A stretch of DNA of 64,000 nucleotides from Paenibacillus rhizophilus (GTDB lineage: Bacteria; Bacillota; Bacilli; Paenibacillales; Paenibacillaceae): NCBI RefSeq assembly GCF_003854965.1, contig NZ_RQPI01000001.1:930001-994000 (forward strand), read 5' to 3'. Position 1 is the stretch's first letter; each line of letters starts with the position of its first letter. The position numbers and the translations under genes are program-made. The notes beneath the pieces are model-generated. The model saw only the letters and a program-made list of their open reading frames with translations. It did not search any database and was not told the DNA's origin. This document shows, piece by piece, positions 8,321 to 16,399 of the stretch.

Positions 8321-9742
8321 TCAGACCCCTCTGCCGCTTCCGGGAATACCCGGCTTGGTCACTTCCAGCGGATGAAGGATCGCTTTAATTTGCTCCTCAG
8401 CCATCAGGCCGCGTTCCTGAAGAAGCTCTCCAAGCGGCCGTCCCGTAGCCTTCATAGCCGCAGCCAGCTCAGCTGCGGTGTCATATCCAAGATAGGATAC
8501 CGTCGCCGCAGCCATCACCCCTGAACGGTCCAGATGCTCATGACAACGTTCGGCGTCCAGTGTCAACCCCTGAACACACCGGTCCTTGAACAGCGGCACG
8601 GCATGGCTTAGCAGCTCCAAGGATTCAAGCAGCGCCTCGGCAATTAATGGCGTAAACGCATTAAGCTCCAGTTGTCCGCTTGCCGCCGCCAGCGTCACCG
8701 CCGTATCGTTGGCGATCACCCGCATCGCGACGGACCCGGCCATCTCGGCGATGACCGGATTGACCTTACCGGGCATAATGGACGAGCCGACCTGCACAGC
8801 GGGCAGCTTATATTCGCCAATGCCACCGGAAGGGCCCGAATTCAGCAGCCGGAAGTCGCCCGATATCTTCAGCAGATTCACTGCGGCTGCTTTCAGCAAG
8901 CCCGAAGTTTCCACGAACACATCCATATTCTGAGTGGCATCCATTGGAAAATCGCTGCGGCATAACCCGAGACCGGTTATTTCCCGCAGCTCCTCAGCAA
9001 TAGCATAAGTATACTTAAGCGGCGCATTCATCCCTGTGCCGACAGCCGTACCGCCGATATTGATCTCCCTCAGCCGCTCCTCCGCTTTATACAGCCGCCA
9101 CCGGTCACGGGCTACCGCCTTGGCGTAGGCGCCAAAGCTCTGACCGGCCATGATCGGCAGCGCATCCATAAGCTGAGTCCGGCCCAGCCTTAACACATCG
9201 GCATATTGCCGCTCCTTCTCCTGAAACGCTTCCTGAAGGGAAGACAGCTCTTCACTCAGTAATCGCAGCAGAGGAATGACAGCGATCCGCAACGCGGTAG
9301 GATAGACGTCGTTCGTGGATTGATAGAGGTTTACGTGGTCAATCGGATGGATTAACCGATAGTCTCCCTTCGTTCCTCCAAGCCGCTCGATTGCCCGGTT
9401 TGCGATAATCTCGTTCACATTCATGTTGGTACTGGTTCCCGCTCCACCCTGATAGGCATCCACGATAAAATGATCATCCAGCATGCCTCCCAGAATATCG
9501 TCGCAGGACAACCGAATTGCCTCAGCGGCATACTCTGGAATATCTCCTAGCCGTCCGTTTACTTTAGCTGCGGCTTTCTTAACCAACACCATGGCCTGCA
9601 TGAGCTGCCGATGGGCCGGGCGGCCACTGACCGTAAAATTATCCCGCGCGCGTACGGTATGAATGCCATAATAGGCATCCCACGGCACTGGAGCGCTGCC
9701 AAGCGAGTCCTGTTCCATACGGAATGTTAATTCATCATTCAT
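8321..9742 (-). CDS. aspA: Aspartate ammonia-lyase (aspartase)
   Basis: The enzyme reversibly deaminates aspartate to fumarate and ammonia. It belongs to the fumarase/aspartase superfamily, shown by the signature GSSIMPGKVNPV, the block TSTNMNVNEIIANRA and the QSTNDVYPTA loop. From ATG 9742 it has 473 residues, the usual length; a TTG at 9760 in frame would add six. The start overlaps the moaA stop codon, so translation is coupled. It sits between moaA and hydF inside the hydrogenase operon rather than with amino-acid genes. A role in supplying ammonia for the dithiomethylamine bridge of the H-cluster is an inference; general nitrogen or fumarate metabolism is the alternative. Confidence 0.9.
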   Translation of the reverse strand: MNDELTFRMEQDSLGSAPVPWDAYYGIHTVRARDNFTVSGRPAHRQLMQAMVLVKKAAAKVNGRLGDIPEYAAEAIRLSCDDILGGMLDDHFIVDAYQGGAGTSTNMNVNEIIANRAIERLGGTKGDYRLIHPIDHVNLYQSTNDVYPTALRIAVIPLLRLLSEELSSLQEAFQEKERQYADVLRLGRTQLMDALPIMAGQSFGAYAKAVARDRWRLYKAEERLREINIGGTAVGTGMNAPLKYTYAIAEELREITGLGLCRSDFPMDATQNMDVFVETSGLLKAAAVNLLKISGDFRLLNSGPSGGIGEYKLPAVQVGSSIMPGKVNPVIAEMAGSVAMRVIANDTAVTLAAASGQLELNAFTPLIAEALLESLELLSHAVPLFKDRCVQGLTLDAERCHEHLDRSGVMAAATVSYLGYDTAAELAAAMKATGRPLGELLQERGLMAEEQIKAILHPLEVTKPGIPGSGRGV

Positions 9743-9749
9743 TCCGGTT

Positions 9750-10796
9750 TCACCCGCCAATCTGAGACATCTGACGCAGCATTGTATGCTGTGAAGGTTT
9801 ATGGCTCGGCTGAACGATCATTTCATGCCGCTGCGGTTTGGCTTCGAGCGATCGCCGAATTTCTTGTCTCAGCATCTCATCATTGCCGATAAACGGCTTG
9901 ATATCCCGCTCGTCGTTCCAATAAAGGCAGGGCTTGACATGCCCGTTTGCCGTTATGCGCAGCCGGTTGCAGTCCATGCAGAAATGATCACTAACAGGAT
10001 TAATCAGGCCGAATTCTCCGGCAGCGCCTGATATCCGGTAATACCTGGCCGGCCCCGAATCGGCAGCCGTTCCGCAAAAGGATGAATTGGACAGACTATC
10101 GGCAGGCACAACACGCTGTGCGTCCCAACCTCTCTCCGCACATTGCGCCATTATACCTTCCAGCGGCATAAATCCCGCTTTCCACCCCTCTGCTTGATTT
10201 CCGATAGGCATATATTCGATAAAACGGATTTGCAGTGGATAATCCAGCGTTAGCCGCAAAAAAGACTCGATTTCATCTTCATTGACTCCCTGCATGAGCA
10301 CTACATTGAGCTTCAGCATTTTGAATCCGGCCTCAAAACAGGCTTCAACCGCCCTCATTACCCGGGACAAATTGCCGCCGCGCGTTATATTTGCGTACCG
10401 CTCAGGGAGCAGGGAATCCAGACTGACATTCACGTCGGTCAATCCTGCCTGGCGAAGCGCCTGAGCCTTGGACGCCAGCAGCATTCCGTTGGTGGTCAGT
10501 CCAATGCGACGTATGCCCGATATGGCGCTCAGTCTGGATACAAGTTCTTCAAGATGTGGTCTGAGGAGCGGCTCTCCGCCGGTAATCCTCACCTTAGTGA
10601 CACCCATCTCTGCGAGTACATTTACGATAGCAACCATCTCGTTAAAGGTGAGCAGGTCTATCTTGGTAGTATAGTCGGTTGAATTCCCCGGCCTGCAATA
10701 TTGACAGCCAAGATTGCAGCGGTCCGTAACGGAGATTCGTACGTAATTATGTACACGGCCAAAGGAGTCCACCAAAGGATCGGACAAAGGATTCAC
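9750..10796 (-). CDS. moaA: GTP 3',8-cyclase MoaA (molybdenum cofactor)
   Basis: MoaA is the radical SAM enzyme that, with MoaC, converts GTP to cyclic pyranopterin monophosphate, the first step of molybdopterin synthesis. The N-terminal cluster motif is CNLGCQYC (C27, C31, C34 from this start), the C-terminal cluster lies in FCMDCNRLRITANGHVKPCL, and the protein ends with the conserved Gly-Gly tail. The open frame runs 60 codons further upstream without family similarity. GTG 10796 and TTG 10787 (after AAGGTGA) are both possible starts. No other molybdopterin genes are in the window, so the rest must lie elsewhere. Placement beside fdhF indicates cofactor supply for the formate dehydrogenase. 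Confidence 0.93.
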   Translation of the reverse strand: MNPLSDPLVDSFGRVHNYVRISVTDRCNLGCQYCRPGNSTDYTTKIDLLTFNEMVAIVNVLAEMGVTKVRITGGEPLLRPHLEELVSRLSAISGIRRIGLTTNGMLLASKAQALRQAGLTDVNVSLDSLLPERYANITRGGNLSRVMRAVEACFEAGFKMLKLNVVLMQGVNEDEIESFLRLTLDYPLQIRFIEYMPIGNQAEGWKAGFMPLEGIMAQCAERGWDAQRVVPADSLSNSSFCGTAADSGPARYYRISGAAGEFGLINPVSDHFCMDCNRLRITANGHVKPCLYWNDERDIKPFIGNDEMLRQEIRRSLEAKPQRHEMIVQPSHKPSQHTMLRQMSQIGG

Positions 10797-10846
10797 CTTG
10801 CTTTCTACATTTTTATGACTGATGCCTGGATGGAATATAAACGGGC

Positions 10847-11431
10847 TCAATAGCCGGACAAGCTGCCAAACTGCTGCAGCAGCTGCGCACTGGCCGTTCT
10901 TTTCCGCGCAATCGACTCGTCGATTTGGCCGGGTACAATGAACCGGAGCGCATCCGTCGGGCATACACGTACACATTCCGGTCCATTTCCGCTTTCATCA
11001 CACAGATCGCATTTGTTCGCTACGATTCTTTCCTTCCGGCTCCATGCGCCCTCAGCATTTGTCCGCAGGCCGGATTGCCGCTGTTTCTGACCATCTTGAT
11101 ATGCGGTAACCATCGAAATCGCCCCATACGGACATGCCAGCATGCAGGTTTTACAGCCAATACACGTATCCTGGTTAATAAAAATACTGTTGTTCTTGTT
11201 CGTAATCGAGCCATTCGGGCACACATTGGCACAAGGCGCATCCTCGCAATGCCTGCACTGGACGGGAGCGGTAACTTCATCCGTTTCGATTACGGTGAGA
11301 CGAGGGTAAAATGCAATCTCGCTTTCTTCCTGCTCAAACAGATCGTTTCCCGAATGGGCAACGACACAGGCTGCTTCACAAGTATGACATCCTATACATT
11401 TATCTGGATCGGCAAGTACGAAACTGTTCAT
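10847..11431 (-). CDS. HycB-like electron-transfer protein with four [4Fe-4S] clusters (distal copy)
   Basis: Electron-carrying subunit of the HycB/HycB3 type, expected to pass electrons between formate dehydrogenase and hydrogenase. Four sets of cysteine ligands are visible: C12/15/18/22, C59/62/67/71, C90/93/96/100 and C141/144/153/157. In such proteins ligands cross between sets, giving four cubanes. Length 194. The start codon overlaps the hydA stop by four bases (ATGA), which implies translational coupling. It resembles the second ferredoxin at 12861-13532 but has only eight residues between the last two cysteine pairs. No signal peptide or membrane segment is present, so the complex should be cytoplasmic. 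Confidence 0.9.
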   Translation of the reverse strand: MNSFVLADPDKCIGCHTCEAACVVAHSGNDLFEQEESEIAFYPRLTVIETDEVTAPVQCRHCEDAPCANVCPNGSITNKNNSIFINQDTCIGCKTCMLACPYGAISMVTAYQDGQKQRQSGLRTNAEGAWSRKERIVANKCDLCDESGNGPECVRVCPTDALRFIVPGQIDESIARKRTASAQLLQQFGSLSGY

Positions 11432-12864
11432 GACAACTCCTCCTTGGCACTTCTGGAAATGAACTGGGTATGCAGCAAATGATGTGAGGCATGGCCTAAA
11501 GGCTCGCCCAGGAAATCTTTGTACAATTTAATAATGGCCGGGTTCTCATGCGACTTGCGTACCTTCTGATTGGAATCATGACGGTAGATCGCGCTCTTTC
11601 GGGCCTGATAAGCTCTCTTTCGCTGTGTTTCCAGCAGTAGCTTAGGTTGGCCGCCGCCGCTGACGCACCCTTCAGGACATGCCATGACTTCTATAAAATG
11701 ATAGGGGCTGGTGCCATCGGCTACTTGTTCCAAAATGGATGAGACATATTTGAGCCCTGCGACCATGGCGACTCTCAGCTCCAAATCTCCAATTTGTACC
11801 GCTGCCGTGCGAATCCCTTCATCCCCTCTGATAAAATCAAGCTGAAGATTCGGGATGGACTCGTGGGTTACCAGTTCATATCCTGTTCGGATCGCCGCTT
11901 CCATAACTCCGCCAGTGGCCCCAAAGATCGTTCCTGCTCCGGAATATTTGCCGAGCGGCGAATCAAACGGTTCGTCAGGTAGATTAATGAAGTCTATGCC
12001 CATGTCTTTAATTAACTGGGCCAGCTCCCTTGTTGTAATGACCAGATCCACTTCACGATGCCCGTCTACATTCATCTCTTCCCTGCCAGCCTCAAATTTT
12101 TTGCAAGTACAGGGCATGACCGCCACACTTAGGATATTTGCAGGATCAACTCCATCCAATTCAGCGCTGTAGGTCTTGACCAAGGCCCCTATCATTTGCA
12201 TCGGCGATTTGCAGCTTGACAGATGCTCCAACAGCTTCGGCGCGGCCGTCTCCGCATGTTTGACCCATGCCGGGCAGCAGGAGGTGAACATAGGCAGCCG
12301 CTCGCCGGACATAACTCTGCTTATTAATTCACTGCCTTCCTCCATGATCGTGACGTCGGCACCGAAATTCGTGTCGTACACCCGGTCAAAATTCAGCCGT
12401 CTTAACGCCGCAGCCATCTTCCCCGGTGTTAATGTACCAAAAGGCAAGCCGAATTCCTCTGCCAGCGATACGCGGATAACCGGAGCGCATTGCACGACTT
12501 TGTACCGCTTCGGGTCGGCCAGCGCTTCCTTCAGCTCCAGCGCATGCCCAGTCGAATAGGCGGCGAATAAAGGTTCACGCACGCTGGAAAGCTGTCCTCT
12601 TTGCCGCAGCTTCTCCGCACGGGAAGTCAGGGATGGTTCGCTTTCCGCCGCGTAAGCGGTACAGGCCTGAACACATTGCCCGCAAACGACGCAGCGGTGT
12701 TCATCAATTCTTTGGGGTGTGCCCGCTTCCCCGATAATGGCATCTACCGGGCATACCGCCGCGCACCGTCTGCACCCGGTACATAACTGTTCGTCAATAT
12801 GAATAATAGGATCGATGTTTGGCATCACAGATGAACCTTTCTTTTCTGGAATTAAGTTTGTCAT
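11428..12864 (-). CDS. hydA: [FeFe]-hydrogenase catalytic subunit (HydA2-like)
   Basis: Catalyses reversible proton reduction to H2 at the H-cluster. N-terminal [4Fe-4S] ferredoxin domains use C28/31/34/38 and C58/61/64/68. All three H-cluster signatures are intact: L1 TSCCPAW (194-200), L2 MPCTCKKFE (250-258) and L3 EVMACPEGCVSGGGQP (392-407). The C terminus has the small-subunit-like helix region (RKSHENPAI, HHLLHTQF). Length 478 suits the compact enzyme of hydrogen-dependent CO2 reductase and lacks the extra N-terminal domains of NAD-bifurcating hydrogenases. The ATG at 12864 overlaps the upstream stop; MPNIDP (12825) is an alternative start. Flanked on both sides by HycB-like proteins. 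Confidence 0.95.
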   Translation of the reverse strand: MTNLIPEKKGSSVMPNIDPIIHIDEQLCTGCRRCAAVCPVDAIIGEAGTPQRIDEHRCVVCGQCVQACTAYAAESEPSLTSRAEKLRQRGQLSSVREPLFAAYSTGHALELKEALADPKRYKVVQCAPVIRVSLAEEFGLPFGTLTPGKMAAALRRLNFDRVYDTNFGADVTIMEEGSELISRVMSGERLPMFTSCCPAWVKHAETAAPKLLEHLSSCKSPMQMIGALVKTYSAELDGVDPANILSVAVMPCTCKKFEAGREEMNVDGHREVDLVITTRELAQLIKDMGIDFINLPDEPFDSPLGKYSGAGTIFGATGGVMEAAIRTGYELVTHESIPNLQLDFIRGDEGIRTAAVQIGDLELRVAMVAGLKYVSSILEQVADGTSPYHFIEVMACPEGCVSGGGQPKLLLETQRKRAYQARKSAIYRHDSNQKVRKSHENPAIIKLYKDFLGEPLGHASHHLLHTQFISRSAKEELS

Positions 12865-13532
12865 AATCTAAGGCTTCTCAAGCTGCCCAGGCCTGCAGCC
12901 GTTCGTGGTCGGGATTCTCCGAGGCTCGGACTTACTAGCGTCAACGCCTGTTCCGGACAGACCGAGACACAAGCGGGAAACGGCTCGCCTCCGTTTTCTG
13001 TCAGACTGCCGTAATGATTCACGGCGCCTGCTGATACCATCTCTCCGGAAGCCGAATTCCCGCCAGACTCGATATTTCGGCATAAATCACATTTATAGGC
13101 GATAACTCTTGCTTTGCGTTCCAAACGGCCGTTTTGCTGTTCCTTTAAGTACGGCTGCTTCATCTCCTGGCCATTGCCGTACGACTTATAAAGACTGACC
13201 GCGCCAAACGGGCAAGCCACGGCACAAGCTTTGCAGCCTATGCAGCGATCCTCATCGATGAGAATCGCACCATCCTCCTGCCGGATCGCTTGTACCGGAC
13301 AAACGCCGGCGCAAGGCGCATTCTCACAGTGCCGGCACTGAAGCGGCATTGTGAAGCTGTCCGTCTGGATAACATACAGCCTTGGAAGAACCGGTATGGT
13401 GACCGTACCTACCGAGGCAGCCACACCGTTATCCTGGTTATGCACCGTGAAGCAGGCCAGTTCGCACGCTTTGCAGCCTATGCATTTGCCGGCTTCGGCA
13501 ATGACGAACGAATTGGGTCGTTCCTTCTTCAT
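12861..13532 (-). CDS. HycB-like electron-transfer protein with four [4Fe-4S] clusters (proximal copy)
   Basis: Partner ferredoxin-like subunit directly after fdhF. Ligand sets are C17/20/23/27, C66/69/74/78, C97/100/103/107 and C148/151/188/192. The last set is split by about 36 residues, much longer than in its paralogue (eight), giving a loop that could contact FdhF or HydA specifically. Length 223, with an Arg/Leu-rich tail. It overlaps fdhF and hydA by four bases on either side. In known FDH-hydrogenase complexes one such protein docks on the FDH and another on the hydrogenase; the order here suggests this one serves FdhF, which is inference. Confidence 0.9.
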   Translation of the reverse strand: MKKERPNSFVIAEAGKCIGCKACELACFTVHNQDNGVAASVGTVTIPVLPRLYVIQTDSFTMPLQCRHCENAPCAGVCPVQAIRQEDGAILIDEDRCIGCKACAVACPFGAVSLYKSYGNGQEMKQPYLKEQQNGRLERKARVIAYKCDLCRNIESGGNSASGEMVSAGAVNHYGSLTENGGEPFPACVSVCPEQALTLVSPSLGESRPRTAAGLGSLRSLRL

Positions 13533-15673
13533 GCCTGACCAGCCCCTACATGCATTTGTTTTCTTAGCGACTCATATTGCTGCCGAACCTGCTGCTCGGC
13601 ACGAAGCTGATCCGGAATCTTTTCCAGGCGAATCGCGCAATATTTATACTCCGGTGTCTTGGAGACAGGGTCCAAAGCGTCACCAGTCAGCTCGTTGCAG
13701 GCGCCAATCCAGAAATGATAGGTCATATAGGTGGCGCCTGTTTTGACCCGGTCGCTGATTTGCGCTCTGGCTACTATCTTCCCGCGCCGAGAGATAATGC
13801 TTACCAGATGCCCGTCTTCAATGCCAAGGCTCGAAGCATCCCCGGGACTGATCTGAATATTGCCGGGCTCATCCGACAATTGGCTAAGGGCACGGCAGTT
13901 CCCGGTCATGGTTCGGACAGAATAATGTCCGACTTCACGGACAGTCGACAAGGTTAACGGATATTCCTGATCCGGCTGCTCCAGCGGAGCCCTCCATTCA
14001 CAGGCGAACAGCCGCCCTTTGCCGTTGAGTGTTGAAAAGCGGTTACCCTCATATAAATACGGTGTGCCCGGATGATCTTCGGACGGACAAGGCCACTGAA
14101 CGCCGCCCTGCTCCTCCATCTTCTTATAGCTTGCTCCCGAAAACTTCGGACAGAGGGCTCTCATCTCGTCCCATATCTCCTCCGTATTCCGGTAGGACAT
14201 CGGATAGCCCATCGCTGTGGCCACCTCGCTGATAATCTGCCAATCCGGCTTCACTTCCCCCGGAGGATCAATGGCTTTTCTAATCCGCTGAAATCCGCGG
14301 TCGGCTGACGAATACACACCTTCATGTTCGCCCCAGGAGGTAGCAGGAAGGACGACATCCGCATGCAGTGCCGTCTTGTTCATAAAGATATCCTGCACAA
14401 TGACAAACTCCATCTTTTCCAGCGTTTCTCTAACTTCGGCCGCATTCGGATCACTCTGTACCGGGTCTTCACCAAAAATGTAATAGGCCTTCACCTTGTC
14501 TTCCTTCAATACCAGATGGGGAATTTCCGTTAAGTGGTACCCCGTTTTTTCCGGCAGTGTTACGCCCCAAGCCTTCTCGAACTTTTTGCGTATTTTGGGA
14601 TCGGTAACGGATTGATAACCCGGATACACATTAGGCAGTGCCCCCATATCGCAGGAGCCCTGTACGTTGTTCTGGCCGCGGACCGGTCCAATGCCGACGC
14701 CGGATCTGCCAAAATGGCCGGTCAGCAGTGCCAGCGAGGCGAGCCCTTTGACAACGTCCACCGCTTGGGCGAATTGGCAGACCCCCATGCCATACAGAAT
14801 CATCGCTTTATTCGATTTGGCGTACTGCCGCATCACCTTGCGGATGTCATTTGCTTTTACACCGGTAATGCTCTCGGCATATTCAGGCGTATACTTTTTA
14901 ACACTGGCCTTATATTCCTCAAACCCTTCCACGTAATTAGCTGTATACTCCTTATCGAATAAATCCTCTTCGATGAGCACATGTCCGAATGCATTTACAA
15001 GCGCCATGTTCGTTCCGCCTTTGAGCGGGAGCCAGGTATCGGCGATCCTCGCCGATTCGGTCTTCCGTGGATCAGAAACGATAATGGTGGCGCCTTTCTG
15101 CTTCGCTCTGACGATTCTTCTGGCTACAATCGGATGCGTGACGGCAGCATTATAACCAAAAATGAAGAGCAGGTCCGTATCCTCGATCTCCGGAATCGAA
15201 TTTGACATGGCCCCATCGCCCAGCGAATAAGTTAGCCCCGCCACGGACGGGCCATGGCACACTCTGGCACAGTGATCGATATTATTGGTGCCGATAACGG
15301 CCCGCATAAATTTCTGCATCACATAGTTGGCTTCGTTGCCCGGCCCTCTGGCCGAACCTGTGCCCATGATCGCATCCGGACCATATTTTTCCTTAATGGC
15401 CGTAAGCTTCTCTGCTGTAAATTGGATAGCCTCCTCCCAAGAGACCTCACGCAAAACCCCTTCTTTACGAATCATGGGCTTACGAAGACGAGCGGTCAGA
15501 ATCTGCGGATCATTCAGAAAATCCCAGCCATAATGGCCTTTCAGGCACAAGTTCCCTTCATTCGTTCTTCCATCCGCAGGCTCAGCCCCCACGACCTTCC
15601 CATCCTCTACAAGCAAGTGCATCTGACAACCGCTTCCGCAATACGGGCATACCGTCAGTACTTTGTTCCCCAT
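13529..15673 (-). CDS. fdhF: Formate dehydrogenase catalytic subunit, FdhF type, cysteine variant
   Basis: Molybdopterin (bis-MGD) oxidoreductase that interconverts formate and CO2. Length 714 is almost that of E. coli FdhH (715). The [4Fe-4S] ligands are C9, C12, C16 and C43, followed by the conserved Lys (LCLKG). The metal ligand is Cys139 followed by His140 (CARVCHGPSVAG), encoded TGC, at the place of selenocysteine 140 in FdhH. There is no TGA in the frame. It lacks the ferredoxin-like N-terminal extension of NAD-linked enzymes, so electrons must leave through separate subunits, as expected from the two HycB-like neighbours. ATG 15673 follows AAGGTGG. First gene of the seven-gene operon. 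Confidence 0.95.
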   Translation of the reverse strand: MGNKVLTVCPYCGSGCQMHLLVEDGKVVGAEPADGRTNEGNLCLKGHYGWDFLNDPQILTARLRKPMIRKEGVLREVSWEEAIQFTAEKLTAIKEKYGPDAIMGTGSARGPGNEANYVMQKFMRAVIGTNNIDHCARVCHGPSVAGLTYSLGDGAMSNSIPEIEDTDLLFIFGYNAAVTHPIVARRIVRAKQKGATIIVSDPRKTESARIADTWLPLKGGTNMALVNAFGHVLIEEDLFDKEYTANYVEGFEEYKASVKKYTPEYAESITGVKANDIRKVMRQYAKSNKAMILYGMGVCQFAQAVDVVKGLASLALLTGHFGRSGVGIGPVRGQNNVQGSCDMGALPNVYPGYQSVTDPKIRKKFEKAWGVTLPEKTGYHLTEIPHLVLKEDKVKAYYIFGEDPVQSDPNAAEVRETLEKMEFVIVQDIFMNKTALHADVVLPATSWGEHEGVYSSADRGFQRIRKAIDPPGEVKPDWQIISEVATAMGYPMSYRNTEEIWDEMRALCPKFSGASYKKMEEQGGVQWPCPSEDHPGTPYLYEGNRFSTLNGKGRLFACEWRAPLEQPDQEYPLTLSTVREVGHYSVRTMTGNCRALSQLSDEPGNIQISPGDASSLGIEDGHLVSIISRRGKIVARAQISDRVKTGATYMTYHFWIGACNELTGDALDPVSKTPEYKYCAIRLEKIPDQLRAEQQVRQQYESLRKQMHVGAGQA

Positions 15674-15711
15674 TGGATAACCACCTTTTTATGTGATTTT
15701 TTGCACAAAGA

Positions 15712-15771
15712 ACACAACAAAAAAAAAGCCAATACAAAGTATAGTCATGAAAATACACCGTGTACTGGCTT
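15712..15771 (-). terminator. Terminator or attenuator between the DUF2294 gene and fdhF
   Basis: On the minus strand AAGCCAGTACA (15771-15761) pairs with TGTATTGGCTT (15736-15726), followed by a run of about ten T. It ends roughly 40-50 bases before the fdhF start. It could terminate the DUF2294 transcript or act as a conditional attenuator of the fdh-hyd operon, because no strong promoter is obvious between it and fdhF. Confidence 0.7.
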
Positions 15772-15808
15772 ATTAAAAAGCGAAGAAGCTTACGCCCTTT
15801 CTCTTCAA

Positions 15809-16159
15809 TCAAACCGATTTATTAAGTTGAATAATAATGGCCCGGCCGCTTGGACAAAGATCAGCAATCTTCCAAGTATATGTAAACTGGCTGCCAAGCG
15901 TGTCTATCATTTCGGCCATAAATTCTCTTTCTAAATAAGGCTTTAATACTTTCCAATATTCCGCAACGAGATCGACAGCGCCTTCTTTCATTAAAATTTC
16001 CGATAGACTCGAGAGAATCCCTCTAATCTCAATGGTGACTAACAGGTCATTCTCCAGTTTAACCTTTACATTCTCGGGGCCTTTCCCACGGTAATGCTTA
16101 ACCATCTTGACTACGAGTCTTCTAATCTTTTCCTGATATTCGAATTCAGTCTCACACAT
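15809..16159 (-). CDS. DUF2294 family protein (YbcI-like)
   Basis: Small soluble protein of 116 residues that fits the DUF2294 family (blocks YRGKGPENVKV, LLVTIEIRGILSSLSEIL, GSQFTYTWKIADL). Function is not established to my knowledge. ATG 16159 follows GGGGTG at good spacing; a TTG at 16174 would add five residues. It lies in front of fdhF with a terminator-like hairpin between them and is preceded by a good promoter. A role in expression or assembly of the formate-hydrogen system is suggested only by position. Confidence 0.7.
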   Translation of the reverse strand: MCETEFEYQEKIRRLVVKMVKHYRGKGPENVKVKLENDLLVTIEIRGILSSLSEILMKEGAVDLVAEYWKVLKPYLEREFMAEMIDTLGSQFTYTWKIADLCPSGRAIIIQLNKSV

Positions 16160-16211
16160 GCAGACACCCCACAATGACCATCTTTTTATGGGATTTTAAT
16201 TAATTAATTAC

Positions 16212-16240
16212 ATGTTAAACTCTTCCAAAATTCTTGTCAA
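16212..16240 (-). promoter_or_regulatory. Promoter upstream of the DUF2294/fdh-hyd transcript
   Basis: On the minus strand TTGACA (16235-16240) and TAACAT (16212-16217) are separated by 17 bp, a good vegetative sigma-factor promoter. An AT-rich TTAATTAATTAATTA run follows near the expected start site. No clear FNR-type palindrome was seen. Confidence 0.65.
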
Positions 16241-16311
16241 TCCATAAAATGTACCATATCCATAGGTTTCCAACTGTTATTCTAAAATTCCTGGGCATTT
16301 CCGTTAAAATT

Positions 16312-16373
16312 CGAAAAAGAGCAGCAAAGGTCTGAGTTCCGTTTGTACGCCGGATTCAGACCTTTGCTGCTCT
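16312..16373 (-). terminator. Terminator after rnc
   Basis: An 18-bp perfect inverted repeat (16318-16335 with 16356-16373; core AGCAGCAAAGGTCTGA) is followed on the minus strand by a T-rich run. It closes the fapR-rnc operon just where smc would follow in Bacillus. Confidence 0.85.
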
Positions 16374-16399
16374 GCTGCGTTTACCCATATTATACTTCG

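Noticed and set aside
11428..12864. NAD-bifurcating (HydABC) hydrogenase
   Set aside because: No flavin/NAD-binding HydB or thioredoxin-like HydC subunit is nearby, and HydA lacks the long N-terminal extension.
13529..15673. Selenocysteine in the formate dehydrogenase
   Set aside because: The metal-ligand codon is TGC and the frame has no internal TGA; this is the cysteine form.
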